A stretch of DNA of 64,000 nt from Kitasatospora sp. MAA19 (GTDB taxonomy: Bacteria; Actinomycetota; Actinomycetes; Streptomycetales; Streptomycetaceae), in the NCBI RefSeq assembly GCF_029894125.1, contig NZ_JARXYZ010000004.1, positions 62,001-126,000 on the forward strand, read 5' to 3'. The first letter of the stretch is position 1. The number at the start of each line of letters is the position of its first letter. The notes under the pieces are model-generated. The model worked only from the letters and a program-made list of their open reading frames with translations. It did no database searches and had not been told where the DNA came from. Made by a program: the position numbers and the translations under genes. Shown in pieces: positions 63,900 to 64,000 of this stretch.

Positions 63900-64000
63900 A
63901 TGACGTCCTTCCCGGCGATCCTGCGCTCCGAGTGGACGAAGATCCGCAGCGTCCGCTCGACGGTCTGGACGCTCGCGCTGACCTTCGTCGTCACCGTCGG
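63900..64000 (+). CDS. ABC transporter permease, N-terminal fragment
   Basis: Only about 33 residues are in the window (MTSFPAILRSEWTKIRSVRS then a hydrophobic start). The phrase LRSEWTKIRSVRST followed by a transmembrane helix is typical of ABC-2-type permeases paired with such ATPases. AGGAGG lies upstream of ATG 63900, one base past the previous stop. The gene runs off the right edge. Confidence 0.85.
   Translation, partial: MTSFPAILRSEWTKIRSVRSTVWTLALTFVVTV

Overview
The window is chromosomal core DNA of a high-GC filamentous actinomycete, most likely a Streptomyces or Kitasatospora species. This rests on the very high GC coding bias, frequent GTG and TTG starts, the GlgE-pathway cluster, the tip-growth coiled-coil pair Scy and FilP, and many actinomycete-specific families (DUF6230, DUF6114, DUF3817, DUF2127, isobutyryl-CoA mutase). 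I see no rRNA, tRNA, insertion sequence, phage gene or CRISPR array.

Left part (1-6.8 kb): the tail of a TetR-type regulator, an EamA-type exporter, a short AT-rich palindromic patch, an anti-sigma-like ATP-binding protein, and three tandem paralogous L,D-transpeptidase lipoproteins. Glycogen/trehalose part (7.0-24.7 kb): glgX, a heterodimeric ABC exporter with asymmetric ATP sites, glgP on the opposite strand, then glgE-treS-pep2-glgB. Together these link trehalose, maltose-1-phosphate and branched alpha-glucan: TreS makes maltose, Pep2 phosphorylates it, GlgE polymerises it, GlgB branches the chains, and GlgP and GlgX degrade them.

Middle (24.8-41 kb): a 1570-residue secreted lectin/coiled-coil protein ending in a lysozyme-like domain and followed by a small membrane protein; pta-ackA; pyruvate kinase; a three-gene envelope operon (DUF6230, DUF6114, Pro-rich secreted protein); a thioredoxin/TPR co-chaperone; and a TetR regulator. 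Right part (41-64 kb): icmA, DUF3817 and MarR; a duplicated pair of secreted M4 metalloproteases whose control regions were duplicated with them; a second DUF3817; a DUF2127 protein; three coupled AIM24 genes; a probably autoregulated MarR gene; meaB; a thiolase; methylmalonyl-CoA epimerase; the polarity proteins Scy and FilP; a hydrolase pair; and the start of an ABC transporter operon.

Most transcription units end in long, near-perfect GC-rich hairpins, several serving convergent genes. The most unusual items are the giant lectin/lysozyme-like protein with its membrane neighbour, the 10-bp-phased TGTCAT repeats before the proteases, the long basic N-terminus of GlgE, the shared TTACT-type site at two nearby promoters, the AIM24 triplet, and the recently expanded repeats in Scy.
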